A DNA stretch of 64,000 nucleotides, from assembly GCA_015486015.1 (NCBI GenBank), contig WFSL01000024.1, forward strand, positions 62,001-126,000, given 5' to 3'. The position numbers were made by a program, and so were the translations under genes. Source of the stretch: Aquificota bacterium (lineage in GTDB: Bacteria; Thermosulfidibacterota; Thermosulfidibacteria; Thermosulfidibacterales; B14-G1). Position 1 is the stretch's first letter. Each line of letters starts with the position of its first letter. This document shows, one piece after another, positions 20,075 through 28,279 of the stretch. Under the pieces are notes generated by a model. That model did no database searches and was not told where the DNA came from. It saw only the letters and a list, made by a program, of their open reading frames with translations.

Positions 20075-20665
20075 ATGGATAAGGAGCTATTTAAAAAGGT
20101 AGTGATAGCTATCCTTGTCATGGTGTGTTTTGGGTATGTTGGGAACATTTATCTTCTGGGATCAAAGAGGCGGCGTGTGAAATCCTTGGAGGAGGAGATA
20201 GTTTCTGTGGTCAGGGAGATTGAGAAGTGCAGGAAGGCCCAAAAAAGGGAGGAGGCCTTAAAGCAGGAGGTAGCGGATCTGGAGAGGAGGTTCGAGGTAA
20301 TCAAGGCCGTGTTGCCTAAGGAGGATGAGATCCCAGGGCTCATACGTCAAGTCTCTAAATTGGCATATTATAATAGGGTCGATTATACCCTCTTCAAGCG
20401 TGGGAAGGAGAAGGTGACGAATAAAGGTTATGCGACCCTTGACATCGCCATAGAATTCCGTGGGTCTTACCCCCAGTTGGTATCCATTGTTAGAGGTGTT
20501 TCGGGTATGAAGCGTTTGGTGAAGCCTGTGGTGATGAAAGTGGCGTACGCTCAGAAAAAGGCGGTGTTGGAGAACCCTTTATTGAAGGTGAAGTGCATGC
20601 TGGAGACCTATAGATACGTCCCGGTATCCAAGAGGGAAGGAAAACATGGTAAAGGGAAGAGATAA
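20075..20665 (+). CDS. pilO: Type IV pilus inner-membrane protein PilO
   Basis: PilN partner in the alignment complex, 196 aa. One transmembrane helix (about residues 8-30) is followed by a Glu/Lys-rich coiled coil (33-85) and the PilO periplasmic fold, with the LPKEDEIPGLIRQVSKLA segment near 89 and IEFRGSYPQLVSIVRGVSGMKR near 135. It overlaps pilP by 20 bp, which points to coupled translation. The C-terminal tail is Lys/Arg-rich and probably encoded only because of that overlap. Confidence 0.9.
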   Translation: MDKELFKKVVIAILVMVCFGYVGNIYLLGSKRRRVKSLEEEIVSVVREIEKCRKAQKREEALKQEVADLERRFEVIKAVLPKEDEIPGLIRQVSKLAYYNRVDYTLFKRGKEKVTNKGYATLDIAIEFRGSYPQLVSIVRGVSGMKRLVKPVVMKVAYAQKKAVLENPLLKVKCMLETYRYVPVSKREGKHGKGKR

Positions 20666-21032
20666 GGCCTGGCTGTTTGTGGGTCTCTCGCTCCTTTCAA
20701 GTGTGATGCCTGGGATGGGTTTTGCTGCCCCAAGGGGCGCCCTGGTTGTTGTGAGGAACCCTTTTCGGCCACCCCCTGCGGTTACTAGAAGTTTAGTGGT
20801 AAAAGGCATTGCACCTGCTTCTCCTCTTCAGAAATATGAGTTGGAGTCCTTTGTGCTGAAAGGAGTGGCGGATAAGGAAGCAATAGTGCTCTCCCCTGAT
20901 GGTGATGTGTTTATAGTGAAAAAGGGGACGAAGATAGGGAGAAGGGGAGAAGTGGTTGTAGGTGTATATAGGGACAGGGTGGCAGTTAAGAGGGGAGATA
21001 GAGTGATATACCTCTTGTTCCCCAAGGAATAG
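20646..21032 (+). CDS. pilP: Type IV pilus assembly protein PilP
   Basis: Links the PilN/PilO inner-membrane complex to the PilQ secretin. 128 aa, shorter than the usual 150-180. A hydrophobic N-terminal segment (residues 8-27) is followed by RNPFRPPP and a PilP beta-domain (LESFVLKGVADKEAIVL, then IVKKGTKIGRRGEVVVGV). Most PilP proteins are lipoproteins; this one has no Cys, so it should be a cleaved secreted or N-anchored form. It lies between pilO (20 bp overlap) and pilQ (15 bp gap). Confidence 0.85.
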   Translation: MVKGRDKAWLFVGLSLLSSVMPGMGFAAPRGALVVVRNPFRPPPAVTRSLVVKGIAPASPLQKYELESFVLKGVADKEAIVLSPDGDVFIVKKGTKIGRRGEVVVGVYRDRVAVKRGDRVIYLLFPKE

Positions 21033-21047
21033 AAGAGGAGAGGGGCC

Positions 21048-23135
21048 ATGAGTGGTAGACCTTTGTTTTGGTGTTTAGTTGGTATTTTGGTGGGGATGTG
21101 CGTATCTGCGGTGGCTGAAGGGGCATGGTACTCCTTGCAGGTAGAGGCATTGAAGAACCCTGCCACTGTTCAGTTGATGAGCAGAAAGGCAAAGGTTCTA
21201 CATGAGCGTCTTAAACAACCCGTTTTCTTGGTGGAGAAGGGGGACTTCCATGCGTTGCTGGTGGGTAGATTTTCAAAATTGGGGGATGCCACAGCATTTA
21301 AAAGGCAAGTGGCATCCCTCTATCCTGGTGCTTTCGTAGTACCGTGGAAGGGGTTTAGGATAATGAAGGCAGTAGGCATAAAGAAGGAATGTTTGCCTCC
21401 CCTCGCAAGGGATTATCATGTACCCCGAGAGTCCCCCTCTAAGAAGAGGGGGATGTATCCAAAGAATGAACTTGTAAGGGTAAGGAGTGTGGGGGACTGC
21501 CTCCTCCTCACAGGCAAGGCTCCCTGGGATTTTGTGGACTTAAAGAGGCTGGATCATCCTATTCGCTATGTGGTTCATCTTTTTAACACCCGTCCTTCTG
21601 TTCCCTTAGACACACTGTATGCCCCCTTAAAGGGTGTGGAGAAGGTCAAGGTGCTCTATGACTATAAAGACAAGAAGACGGATGTGGTCCTTTATACTAC
21701 TTCCCCTGGACCCCTGGCGATGGAGAAAGTGGGGAGAGACATCTCGCTTCACTTCGAGGTTCCTGTGGGGGGAATCTCAGGCAAGGGGATCCCTCCAGGC
21801 TTGGGGAGTGTGGGGGGTGCCAAGAAATATGTGGGTAACAGGATCTCTCTGGAGTTTAAGAAGGCTGACATCAGAGACGTGATTCGCCTCATTTCTGAGG
21901 TGAGCGGTATGAACTTTGTGGTGGATCCCGATGTGAAGGGTACCGTGACAGTAAAGCTGGACAATATCCCCTGGGATCAGGCCTTGGACATCATCCTTAA
22001 GACTAACCACTTGGGCAGGGTGATGGAGGATGGCGTTGTGAGGATAGCCACATTGAAGAGTCTCAGGACCGAGGGGAGTGAGCAAGAGGCGGCAAGAAAG
22101 GCCTTGGAAAAGACCAAACCATTGGTCATGGAGGTGATCCCCCTGAGCTTTACGGATGCGAGTAAGGTGAAGACCCTCATTAAGCCCCTCTTGAGTGACT
22201 ATGGTAAGGTGGATTACTTGGAGAGGATCAATGCCTTAGTGGTAAAGGATAATCCAGACAGGATCGCTAAGATAAAGAGGTTCGTGAGGCAGATCGATAC
22301 CCCTACGCTCCAGATCCAGATTGGAGCAAGGATCGTAGAGATTGTAACCACTTACCTTAAGGAACTGGGGATACAGTGGGGATTCCTTTGGAGGCAGACC
22401 AAAACAGAGATGAGCTTTCCTTACTCCTTCGGTGTCGGAGGTGGAGTATCCAGCGCTCCAGCGGCTTCTCAAGCCCTCACAACCATGGAAGGGGTGTCGG
22501 GCTGGTCTCCTGCATCTATAGCCCCTGGTTTTGTGGTAGATCTCCCTGCAGCGGCAGCGACTGGTTCAGGAGGGGCTATTGCTGCCAGCCTCCTCAATGC
22601 CAGCGAGACCTTTGGCTTGGACATCAGACTCTCCGCTTTGGAGGAAGAGGGGGTGGCCAGGACCGTCTCTAATCCCAAGCTGGTCACCTTGAATAATCAG
22701 GAGGCAGAGATCAGTCAAGGATACGAGATCCCCTTTGCCACTGTGTCTGAGTCAGGAACACAGACTCAGTTTAAGGAAGCCAAGCTCAAGCTTTCTGTGA
22801 AGCCTCACATCACATCCAGCGGAGACATCGTCATGGATGTGGAAGTATCCAAGGATTCTCCTGATTTTACCCATGTGACCCCTGATGGAGTGCCTATCCA
22901 GACCAGATCCGTTAAAACCTCGGTCAGGATGAAGAACGGCGATACCTTGATCATTGGCGGCATTTATGAGATGACTAAGAGCAAGCATAGCAATGAGGTG
23001 CCTGGCTTTAGCAGGATTCCCCTCTTGAGCTGGCTCTTCCGCCATAGGACAGAGAACTTGGAAAAACGCGAGCTCCTCGTATTCATTACCCCTTCTGTGA
23101 TAGAGGCAGGGATAGCCCAAAATAAAGGGAGATGA
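21048..23135 (+). CDS. pilQ: Type IV pilus secretin PilQ with an N-terminal SPOR-like domain
   Basis: Outer-membrane secretin, 695 aa. After a signal peptide (about 1-24) residues 27-105 look like a SPOR domain (WYSLQVEAL, then [20 protein letters not shown]), which in other proteins binds denuded septal peptidoglycan. An AMIN domain covers about 142-237, STN about 266-338 ([26 protein letters not shown], cited in part), secretin-N about 355-430, and the secretin core about 520-690 ([25 protein letters not shown]). AMIN is usual in PilQ; SPOR is not. Its stop overlaps the aroC start by 4 bp. Confidence 0.93.
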   Translation: MSGRPLFWCLVGILVGMCVSAVAEGAWYSLQVEALKNPATVQLMSRKAKVLHERLKQPVFLVEKGDFHALLVGRFSKLGDATAFKRQVASLYPGAFVVPWKGFRIMKAVGIKKECLPPLARDYHVPRESPSKKRGMYPKNELVRVRSVGDCLLLTGKAPWDFVDLKRLDHPIRYVVHLFNTRPSVPLDTLYAPLKGVEKVKVLYDYKDKKTDVVLYTTSPGPLAMEKVGRDISLHFEVPVGGISGKGIPPGLGSVGGAKKYVGNRISLEFKKADIRDVIRLISEVSGMNFVVDPDVKGTVTVKLDNIPWDQALDIILKTNHLGRVMEDGVVRIATLKSLRTEGSEQEAARKALEKTKPLVMEVIPLSFTDASKVKTLIKPLLSDYGKVDYLERINALVVKDNPDRIAKIKRFVRQIDTPTLQIQIGARIVEIVTTYLKELGIQWGFLWRQTKTEMSFPYSFGVGGGVSSAPAASQALTTMEGVSGWSPASIAPGFVVDLPAAAATGSGGAIAASLLNASETFGLDIRLSALEEEGVARTVSNPKLVTLNNQEAEISQGYEIPFATVSESGTQTQFKEAKLKLSVKPHITSSGDIVMDVEVSKDSPDFTHVTPDGVPIQTRSVKTSVRMKNGDTLIIGGIYEMTKSKHSNEVPGFSRIPLLSWLFRHRTENLEKRELLVFITPSVIEAGIAQNKGR

Positions 23136-24265
23136 GGTTTCTTACAGGAGGTGAGTCTCACGGTCCGGCCCTTCTGGCTGTGGTAGAGGGTGTTCCCGCA
23201 CATCTCCCCCTCACCGCAGACTATATCGATTTCCAGCTGGCCAGGAGGCAGGTGGGTGTGGGAAGGGGGGGCAGGATGGCCATAGAGCGGGACACCGTGA
23301 AAATCCTGTCCGGTGTGCGAGGGGGAGAGACCTTGGGCTCCCCCATTTCACTACTCATCAGAAATCGGGATTGGGTCAATTGGCGTGACGTTATGCCTGT
23401 AAAGGGTCCCATTGAAGGAGAGGGGGTGACTAGGCCCAGGCCTGGCCATGCGGATCTGGCTGGGGCCATAAAATATGGGCATAGGGATATAAGGAATGTA
23501 ATAGAGAGGGCCAGCGCTCGTGAAACTGCTGTCCGTACCGCAGTGGGGGCGGTAGCTCGCCGGTTTTTAGAGGAGATAGGGGTAGAGATCCTCTCTCATG
23601 TGGTGAGGATAGGCGAAGTGGAGGCTCGAAAGGTGGAGCTTGGCAGGGTGGAGGGATCGCCGGTCCGTTGTGGGGATCCCGAGGCAGAGGCAAGGATGAT
23701 AGAGGCCATTGATGGTGCCCGGTGCAAAGGAGATTCCTTGGGAGGCATGTTTGAGGTGAGGGTGAGGGGGGTGTTGCCTGGGCTTGGTAGCTATGTGCAC
23801 TGGGAGAAACGATTGGATGCCAAGCTTGCTCAAGCTGTGGTTTCTATCCCTGCAGTTAAGGGGGTGGAGATAGGCGAGGCGTTTATGGTCAGCCGCTTAT
23901 CAGGCTCTCAAGCCCACGATCCTATCTATTGGGATGAGACGAGAGGCTTTTACAGGAGGACTAACAGAGCAGGGGGGATTGAAGGAGGAATAAGCAATGG
24001 GGAAGAGATTGTGGTCCGGGGTCTCATGAAACCCATACCTACCCTGAGCGTCCCTTTGGACTCGGTAGACATAAGGAGCAAGGAGCCATTCCCTTCCCAT
24101 AGGGAGCGCTCTGATGTGTGTGCTGTCCCTGCTGCAGGGGTTATAGCTGAGGCTATGGTGGCGTGGGTACTGGCCCAGGCCGTGTTGGATAAGATGGGTG
24201 GGGATACTATGGAAGAAGTGAAGGAGCGATGGGAGAGGCACAAAGAGCGGGTAAGGCGCTTTTGA
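23132..24265 (+). CDS. aroC: Chorismate synthase
   Basis: Converts EPSP to chorismate with reduced FMN, the last step of the shikimate pathway. Family signatures are [18 protein letters not shown] at the N-terminus, [14 protein letters not shown] near residue 108, [20 protein letters not shown] near 128 and [12 protein letters not shown] near 287. 377 aa is normal. The ATG overlaps the pilQ stop (ATGA). It is followed directly by aroK and aroQ, a shikimate sub-operon appended to the pilus genes; pilus-aroK linkage is common in proteobacteria. Confidence 0.97.
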   Translation: MRFLTGGESHGPALLAVVEGVPAHLPLTADYIDFQLARRQVGVGRGGRMAIERDTVKILSGVRGGETLGSPISLLIRNRDWVNWRDVMPVKGPIEGEGVTRPRPGHADLAGAIKYGHRDIRNVIERASARETAVRTAVGAVARRFLEEIGVEILSHVVRIGEVEARKVELGRVEGSPVRCGDPEAEARMIEAIDGARCKGDSLGGMFEVRVRGVLPGLGSYVHWEKRLDAKLAQAVVSIPAVKGVEIGEAFMVSRLSGSQAHDPIYWDETRGFYRRTNRAGGIEGGISNGEEIVVRGLMKPIPTLSVPLDSVDIRSKEPFPSHRERSDVCAVPAAGVIAEAMVAWVLAQAVLDKMGGDTMEEVKERWERHKERVRRF

Positions 24266-24768
24266 GGTCGCCTATTTACCTGATAGGGTTCATGGCTGTG
24301 GGCAAGAGCACGGTGGGGTTGATGTTGGCTGAAAGGCTTGGCCTTCCCTTTGTGGATCTCGATAAGGTGGTAGAGGAACTGAGGGGGCTTTGTATTTCTG
24401 AGATTTTTCAAATGGAAGGTGAGGAAGGTTTCAGGGAGTGGGAGACAAGGGCCCTGAGGCAGGTATCCAATGGGCTTGCCGTGGTTGCTACAGGGGGAGG
24501 CGTTGTCACTAAGGAGGAGAACTGGAGATACTTGCAACAGGGCATCACCGTGGCGTTGGTGGCATCTCCTGAGGCCCTCAAGAGGCGCATAGGCAGCGGA
24601 GAAGGGCGACCATTATATGACGCCTCTTCCTGGAAGGCACTCCTCTATGAGCGGGAGCCCCTTTACAGGAGGGCTCAGGTGGTTATAGATACCACCTGGC
24701 TTACCCCTGGAGAGGTAGTGGAAAGTATCTTGGAGGCCTTGGATGAGCTGGAAAGTGTTGGTAGTTAA
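24262..24768 (+). CDS. aroK: Shikimate kinase
   Basis: ATP-dependent phosphorylation of shikimate. The P-loop is [11 protein letters not shown], the shikimate-binding Asp lies in [10 protein letters not shown], and the GGG loop is [10 protein letters not shown] near residue 75. RPLYD follows in the lid region. I favour the TTG at 24262, overlapping the aroC stop as TTGA with AAGG upstream. This gives about 168 aa and the normal short lead before the P-loop. An ATG at 24229 would add 11 residues but its ribosome binding site is too close. It overlaps aroQ by 26 bp. Confidence 0.93.
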   Translation: MRSPIYLIGFMAVGKSTVGLMLAERLGLPFVDLDKVVEELRGLCISEIFQMEGEEGFREWETRALRQVSNGLAVVATGGGVVTKEENWRYLQQGITVALVASPEALKRRIGSGEGRPLYDASSWKALLYEREPLYRRAQVVIDTTWLTPGEVVESILEALDELESVGS

Positions 24769-25180
24769 TGGCCCCAATATGAATGTGCTGGGTCAGAGGG
24801 AGAAAGGGTTTTATGGAGCGATGACCCTGGGTGATCTGGAGGGTTTAGTGAAGAAAAAGGCCGATGAGCTGGGGATGGAGGTGGATTTCTTTCAGTCCAA
24901 TCATGAGGGCGAGTTGGTGGAGGCCATTCAGAGGGCCAGCTCTTATCACTGTATTATTATCAATGCTGCTGCATATACACATACAAGCATAGCCATAAGG
25001 GATGCCCTCCTCGCTGTGGGCAGACCCTTTATAGAGGTGCACATGTCCAATATTTATGCCAGGGAGCCCTTTCGCCATCGCTCCCTCCTTTCCGATGTGG
25101 CTCGAGGGCAGATTGTGGGGTTTGGCCCAGTGAGCTATACCCTTGCCTTGGAGGCGGCCTACGCAATCCTCAAAGGGTGA
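24743..25180 (+). CDS. aroQ: 3-dehydroquinate dehydratase, type II
   Basis: Dehydrates 3-dehydroquinate to 3-dehydroshikimate, the third shikimate step. Type II signatures are [14 protein letters not shown] at the N-terminus (with the family Arg and catalytic Tyr in FYGAMTL), INAAAYTHTSIAIRDAL near residue 73 and EVHMSNIYAREPFRHRS near 98. The catalytic His is in EVHMSN. 145 aa is the usual subunit size of this dodecameric enzyme. It overlaps aroK, and the aminopeptidase ATG lies one base after its stop. Confidence 0.96.
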   Translation: MSWKVLVVNGPNMNVLGQREKGFYGAMTLGDLEGLVKKKADELGMEVDFFQSNHEGELVEAIQRASSYHCIIINAAAYTHTSIAIRDALLAVGRPFIEVHMSNIYAREPFRHRSLLSDVARGQIVGFGPVSYTLALEAAYAILKG

Positions 25181-25181
25181 A

Positions 25182-26231
25182 ATGGCGCTGGGGTCTATAA
25201 GGGAGAAGCTCACCTGCGAGGGTGTGGATGCGTTTCTTGTCACCCATCTTGTGAATGTGAGGTATCTTTCTGGATTTACTGGATCATTTGCTGCGGTGGT
25301 GATTTCTCCATCGGAGGCCCTGTTTGTAACAGATGCCCGGTATGAGGTGCAGGCGGAAGAGGAAGTGGGTCCGCCGTTTACAAGGCTTACCCTTAAGCCA
25401 GGGCAAAGGCTCTCTCAGTTAATCATTGAGGGGGGATGGCGCTCCATTGCTGTTGAGGACACCATAACCTTAGCTCAGTATAATAGGATAAAAGGCTCAC
25501 TAAGTGATGTCCAACTACGGACCTGGTCTGGAGTGGTAGAGGGATTTAGAAGGTTCAAGACCCCAGAAGAGGTCTTGAAGATAAAGAAGGCAGTAGAATT
25601 GGCTTGGAAAGCGTTTCGAGAGGTGAAAGGGAAGGTATGCCCAGGTGTAATAGAGAGAGACCTGGCACTCGAACTGGAATTTACCATGAGAAAAAGGGGA
25701 GCCGAGGCGGGGGCCTTTGACTTCATTGTGGCCTCGGGGCCTCGATCGGCGCTACCTCATGGTGCTGCTTCCTCGAAGGAGATCCATGGGGGTGATTTGG
25801 TCGTCTTCGATTTTGGTGCCAGGTGGGAAGGGTACCACTCTGATATTACCAGAACACTAAAAGTGGGGACGTGGGAAAAGTGGGAAAAGGAGATATACAC
25901 CCTCGTGTTGGAAGCGCAAGGAGCTGCATTGGAGGCCTTAAAACCTGGCATCAAGGCGCAAGAGGTGGATGCTATAGCCAGAAGGGTAATTGAAAAAGGG
26001 GGTTATGGGGCCTACTTTGGGCACGGATTGGGGCACGGTGTGGGACTGGAGGTACATGAGGCGCCTTCTTTGTCCCCTGTCTCGGAGGATACCTTAGAGA
26101 TAGGAACGATCTTCACCATTGAGCCGGGGATATATATTCCCAATAAGGGGGGGGTGAGGATAGAAGACATGGTATACCTCAGTCCAGAGGGCCCCAAGAT
26201 CCTCACAGAGGAGGTGGAGAAGGAGATATGA
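25182..26231 (+). CDS. M24 family metallopeptidase (Xaa-Pro aminopeptidase/dipeptidase)
   Basis: Dinuclear-metal peptidase that removes residues ahead of proline, 349 aa. It has an N-terminal creatinase-like domain (about 1-125) and a pita-bread catalytic domain. The metal ligands are Asp/Asp in DFGARWEGYHSDITRT, His in GHGLGHGVGLEVHE, Glu in IEPGIYIP and Glu in GGVRIEDMV. An upstream start at 25143 would run inside aroQ, so the ATG at 25182, one base past the aroQ stop, is chosen. It overlaps ybgC by 4 bp. In many bacteria this gene sits between aroQ and efp; efp is not seen here. Confidence 0.93.
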   Translation: MALGSIREKLTCEGVDAFLVTHLVNVRYLSGFTGSFAAVVISPSEALFVTDARYEVQAEEEVGPPFTRLTLKPGQRLSQLIIEGGWRSIAVEDTITLAQYNRIKGSLSDVQLRTWSGVVEGFRRFKTPEEVLKIKKAVELAWKAFREVKGKVCPGVIERDLALELEFTMRKRGAEAGAFDFIVASGPRSALPHGAASSKEIHGGDLVVFDFGARWEGYHSDITRTLKVGTWEKWEKEIYTLVLEAQGAALEALKPGIKAQEVDAIARRVIEKGGYGAYFGHGLGHGVGLEVHEAPSLSPVSEDTLEIGTIFTIEPGIYIPNKGGVRIEDMVYLSPEGPKILTEEVEKEI

Positions 26232-26677
26232 GGAAATCGAGGGCCAGCCTCAGGGTCCGATACGGCGAAACTGATCAGATGGGTGGGGTGTATTATGCCA
26301 ATTATATTGTCTGGTTTGAGATAGGGAGGAGTGCCCTCTTAAGGGAGGCTGGGTGTGCGTATAAGGAGCTCGAAAAGGGAGGGTGCATTCTCCCCGTGGT
26401 GGAGAGCTACTGTAAGTACAGGGCCCCTGCTTATTACGATGAGCACCTGCTTATAGAGACTTGGATAGCAAAACTCACTAAGAGGGATCTCACATTCTCC
26501 TATGCTATCAGTAGGGGAGATAGACTCCTGGCTGAGGGATACACCCGTCACATCCCCATCAACCCCAACGGTAGGCGTATATCTCTCCCTCCTCACCTTT
26601 TCCCCCTCTTGTCCCCCTATGTGGAGGAGGATCGGGCCAGGCTAAGGCCCTTCCCACCGCCCTCTCGTTTGAGATAA
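26228..26677 (+). CDS. ybgC: YbgC/FadM-family acyl-CoA thioesterase
   Basis: Hotdog-fold thioesterase, 149 aa. The signature RYGETDQMGGVYYANYIVWFE (near residue 11; cited over its first 20 residues) contains the catalytic Asp and the family's Tyr-Asn-Tyr pattern. YbgC homologues hydrolyse short acyl-CoA or act next to the Tol-Pal cell-envelope system; no tol genes are nearby. It starts within the stop of the aminopeptidase gene and is the last gene of the pilus-aro operon. The C-terminus is Arg/Pro-rich and probably unstructured. Confidence 0.9.
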   Translation: MRKSRASLRVRYGETDQMGGVYYANYIVWFEIGRSALLREAGCAYKELEKGGCILPVVESYCKYRAPAYYDEHLLIETWIAKLTKRDLTFSYAISRGDRLLAEGYTRHIPINPNGRRISLPPHLFPLLSPYVEEDRARLRPFPPPSRLR

Positions 26678-26967
26678 TCGATGATAGTAAAGATTTGACA
26701 GGGAATCGGGTTGATGCTAAATAAAACATAGATGATGCCCAGAGGGTTGAAGGGGCTTTGCTTAAGAGGGACTTATAAAAGACCAGGTAACAGTGGATTG
26801 TGGGGGATTCTAACGGAAAAGGGGTAGCGGAGTTACTCAATTTAGGCGATACTCGATTTGTCCTTGCATTTGTGGGGATGGATAGAAAAGGGAAGTCTCT
26901 TTTGCCCCTTGAGCATTGGGGGATAGGGGCCCTCGAGGATGGCCTTAGCGAATAGAAGGTGTAGGTT
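26678..26967 (+). pseudogene. Decayed coding sequence between ybgC and hisD
   Basis: One frame stays protein-like across nearly the whole 290 bp, broken by three in-frame stops. It reads IIDDSKDLTGNRVDAK, NIDDAQRVEGALLKRDL and, from 26800 to 26955, GDSNGKGVAELLNLGDTRFV continuing to a stop. The last part could be a 51-codon GTG-started gene, but no good ribosome binding site is seen. I do not recognise the family. It looks like a recently broken gene. Confidence 0.35.
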
Positions 26968-28254
26968 ATGAGGATTCTTCGGGTCGGGGAACCCTCCTTT
27001 TTGTCCTGGTTGGAGGAGGTGAGGCTCAGGGGCAAATACATCGAGTCTCGCGTGGAATCTGAGGTTGCTGCCATAATTCAGGATGTTAGGGAGAGGGGGG
27101 ATGAGGCCTTATTGGAGTATACAGAGAAGTGGGACGGGTTTGCCCCTTCATCTTTGGAGGAATTGATCATCTCCAGTGGTGAGCTTGAGCGGGCCTTCCA
27201 CTCCCTCTCCACTGAGCTCCAGGGGGCTCTCCAGGAGGCGGCTCGCAGGATAAGGAGGTTTCATGAGGCCCAATTGGAGCGCTCTTGGTTTTTGTATGAT
27301 CTCCAGGGCAGCATTTTGGGACAGAAGGTTACTCCCATTGAGCGGGTGGGTGCCTACGTACCTAGTGGAAGGGCGAGTTATCCCTCTTCCCTGTTGATGA
27401 ACGTGATACCCGCTAAGGTGGCTGGTGTAAAGGAGGTGATCGTTTGTTCTCCTTCACCCTTAGGCTCTGTGAATGAAGCCCTTATGGGTGCAGCTTATAT
27501 AGCGGGTGTGGAGAGGATGTTCAGGGTTGGTGGGGCCCAGGCTATTGCTGCTATGGCCTATGGGACTCGCCTTATTCCCCCTGTAGATAAGATTGTGGGA
27601 CCTGGGAATGTATATGTTGCTACTGCAAAGCGCATGGTCTTTGGGGTAGTCGATATTGACATGATTGCGGGCCCCACCGAGATCGTAGTCTTGGCTGATG
27701 AGGATGCCTATGCAAGGTATGTGGCTGCCGATCTGTTATCTCAGGCTGAGCATGACGTCTTGGCCTCCTCAGTATTAGTAACTACCTCGTCCTCCCTTGC
27801 CAGGGAGGTGGCGAAGGAGATCGATACTATGCTGGAGGACTTGGCCACTGGCGATACTGCCAGGCAGGCATTGGACAGGTATGGTGGGATAGTGATCTGC
27901 TCTACCCTCAAGGATGGGGTGGACGTGGTGAACCGTATTGCCCCTGAACACTTGGAGATCCTCACCAAGGATCCCTGGAGTGTATTGCCCCTGATTCACC
28001 ATGCAGGGGCAATATTTCTTGGACCATATTCTCCCGGACCCATGGGAGACTATGCAGCAGGGCCAAACCACGTGCTGCCCACAGGGGGGCGGGCCAGGTT
28101 TTCCTCTCCTTTGGGGGTGAGGGACTTCCTCAAATACTCGAGCGTCGTCTCCCTCAGCAGGGAGACATTTATGAGTCTCAGGGATCGTGCGGTCACTTTG
28201 GCCTACTGGGAAGGCCTGCCAGCCCATGCCAAGGCGTTGGAGGTTAGGGAATAA
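26968..28254 (+). CDS. hisD: Histidinol dehydrogenase
   Basis: Zinc enzyme that oxidises histidinol to histidine with two NAD+. Motifs include VTPIERVGAYVPSGRASYPSS near residue 115 (cited in part), the signature IDMIAGPTEIVVLAD near 230, and LLSQAEHDVLASS near 252. The catalytic region is NRIAPEHLEIL near 322, and PGPMGDYAAGPNHVLPTGG near 355 carries further ligands. 428 aa is normal. It is the only his gene in the window, followed 25 bp on by ppsA. Confidence 0.97.
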   Translation: MRILRVGEPSFLSWLEEVRLRGKYIESRVESEVAAIIQDVRERGDEALLEYTEKWDGFAPSSLEELIISSGELERAFHSLSTELQGALQEAARRIRRFHEAQLERSWFLYDLQGSILGQKVTPIERVGAYVPSGRASYPSSLLMNVIPAKVAGVKEVIVCSPSPLGSVNEALMGAAYIAGVERMFRVGGAQAIAAMAYGTRLIPPVDKIVGPGNVYVATAKRMVFGVVDIDMIAGPTEIVVLADEDAYARYVAADLLSQAEHDVLASSVLVTTSSSLAREVAKEIDTMLEDLATGDTARQALDRYGGIVICSTLKDGVDVVNRIAPEHLEILTKDPWSVLPLIHHAGAIFLGPYSPGPMGDYAAGPNHVLPTGGRARFSSPLGVRDFLKYSSVVSLSRETFMSLRDRAVTLAYWEGLPAHAKALEVRE

Positions 28255-28279
28255 GTAGAAATTTTCAGGAGGTATACGG

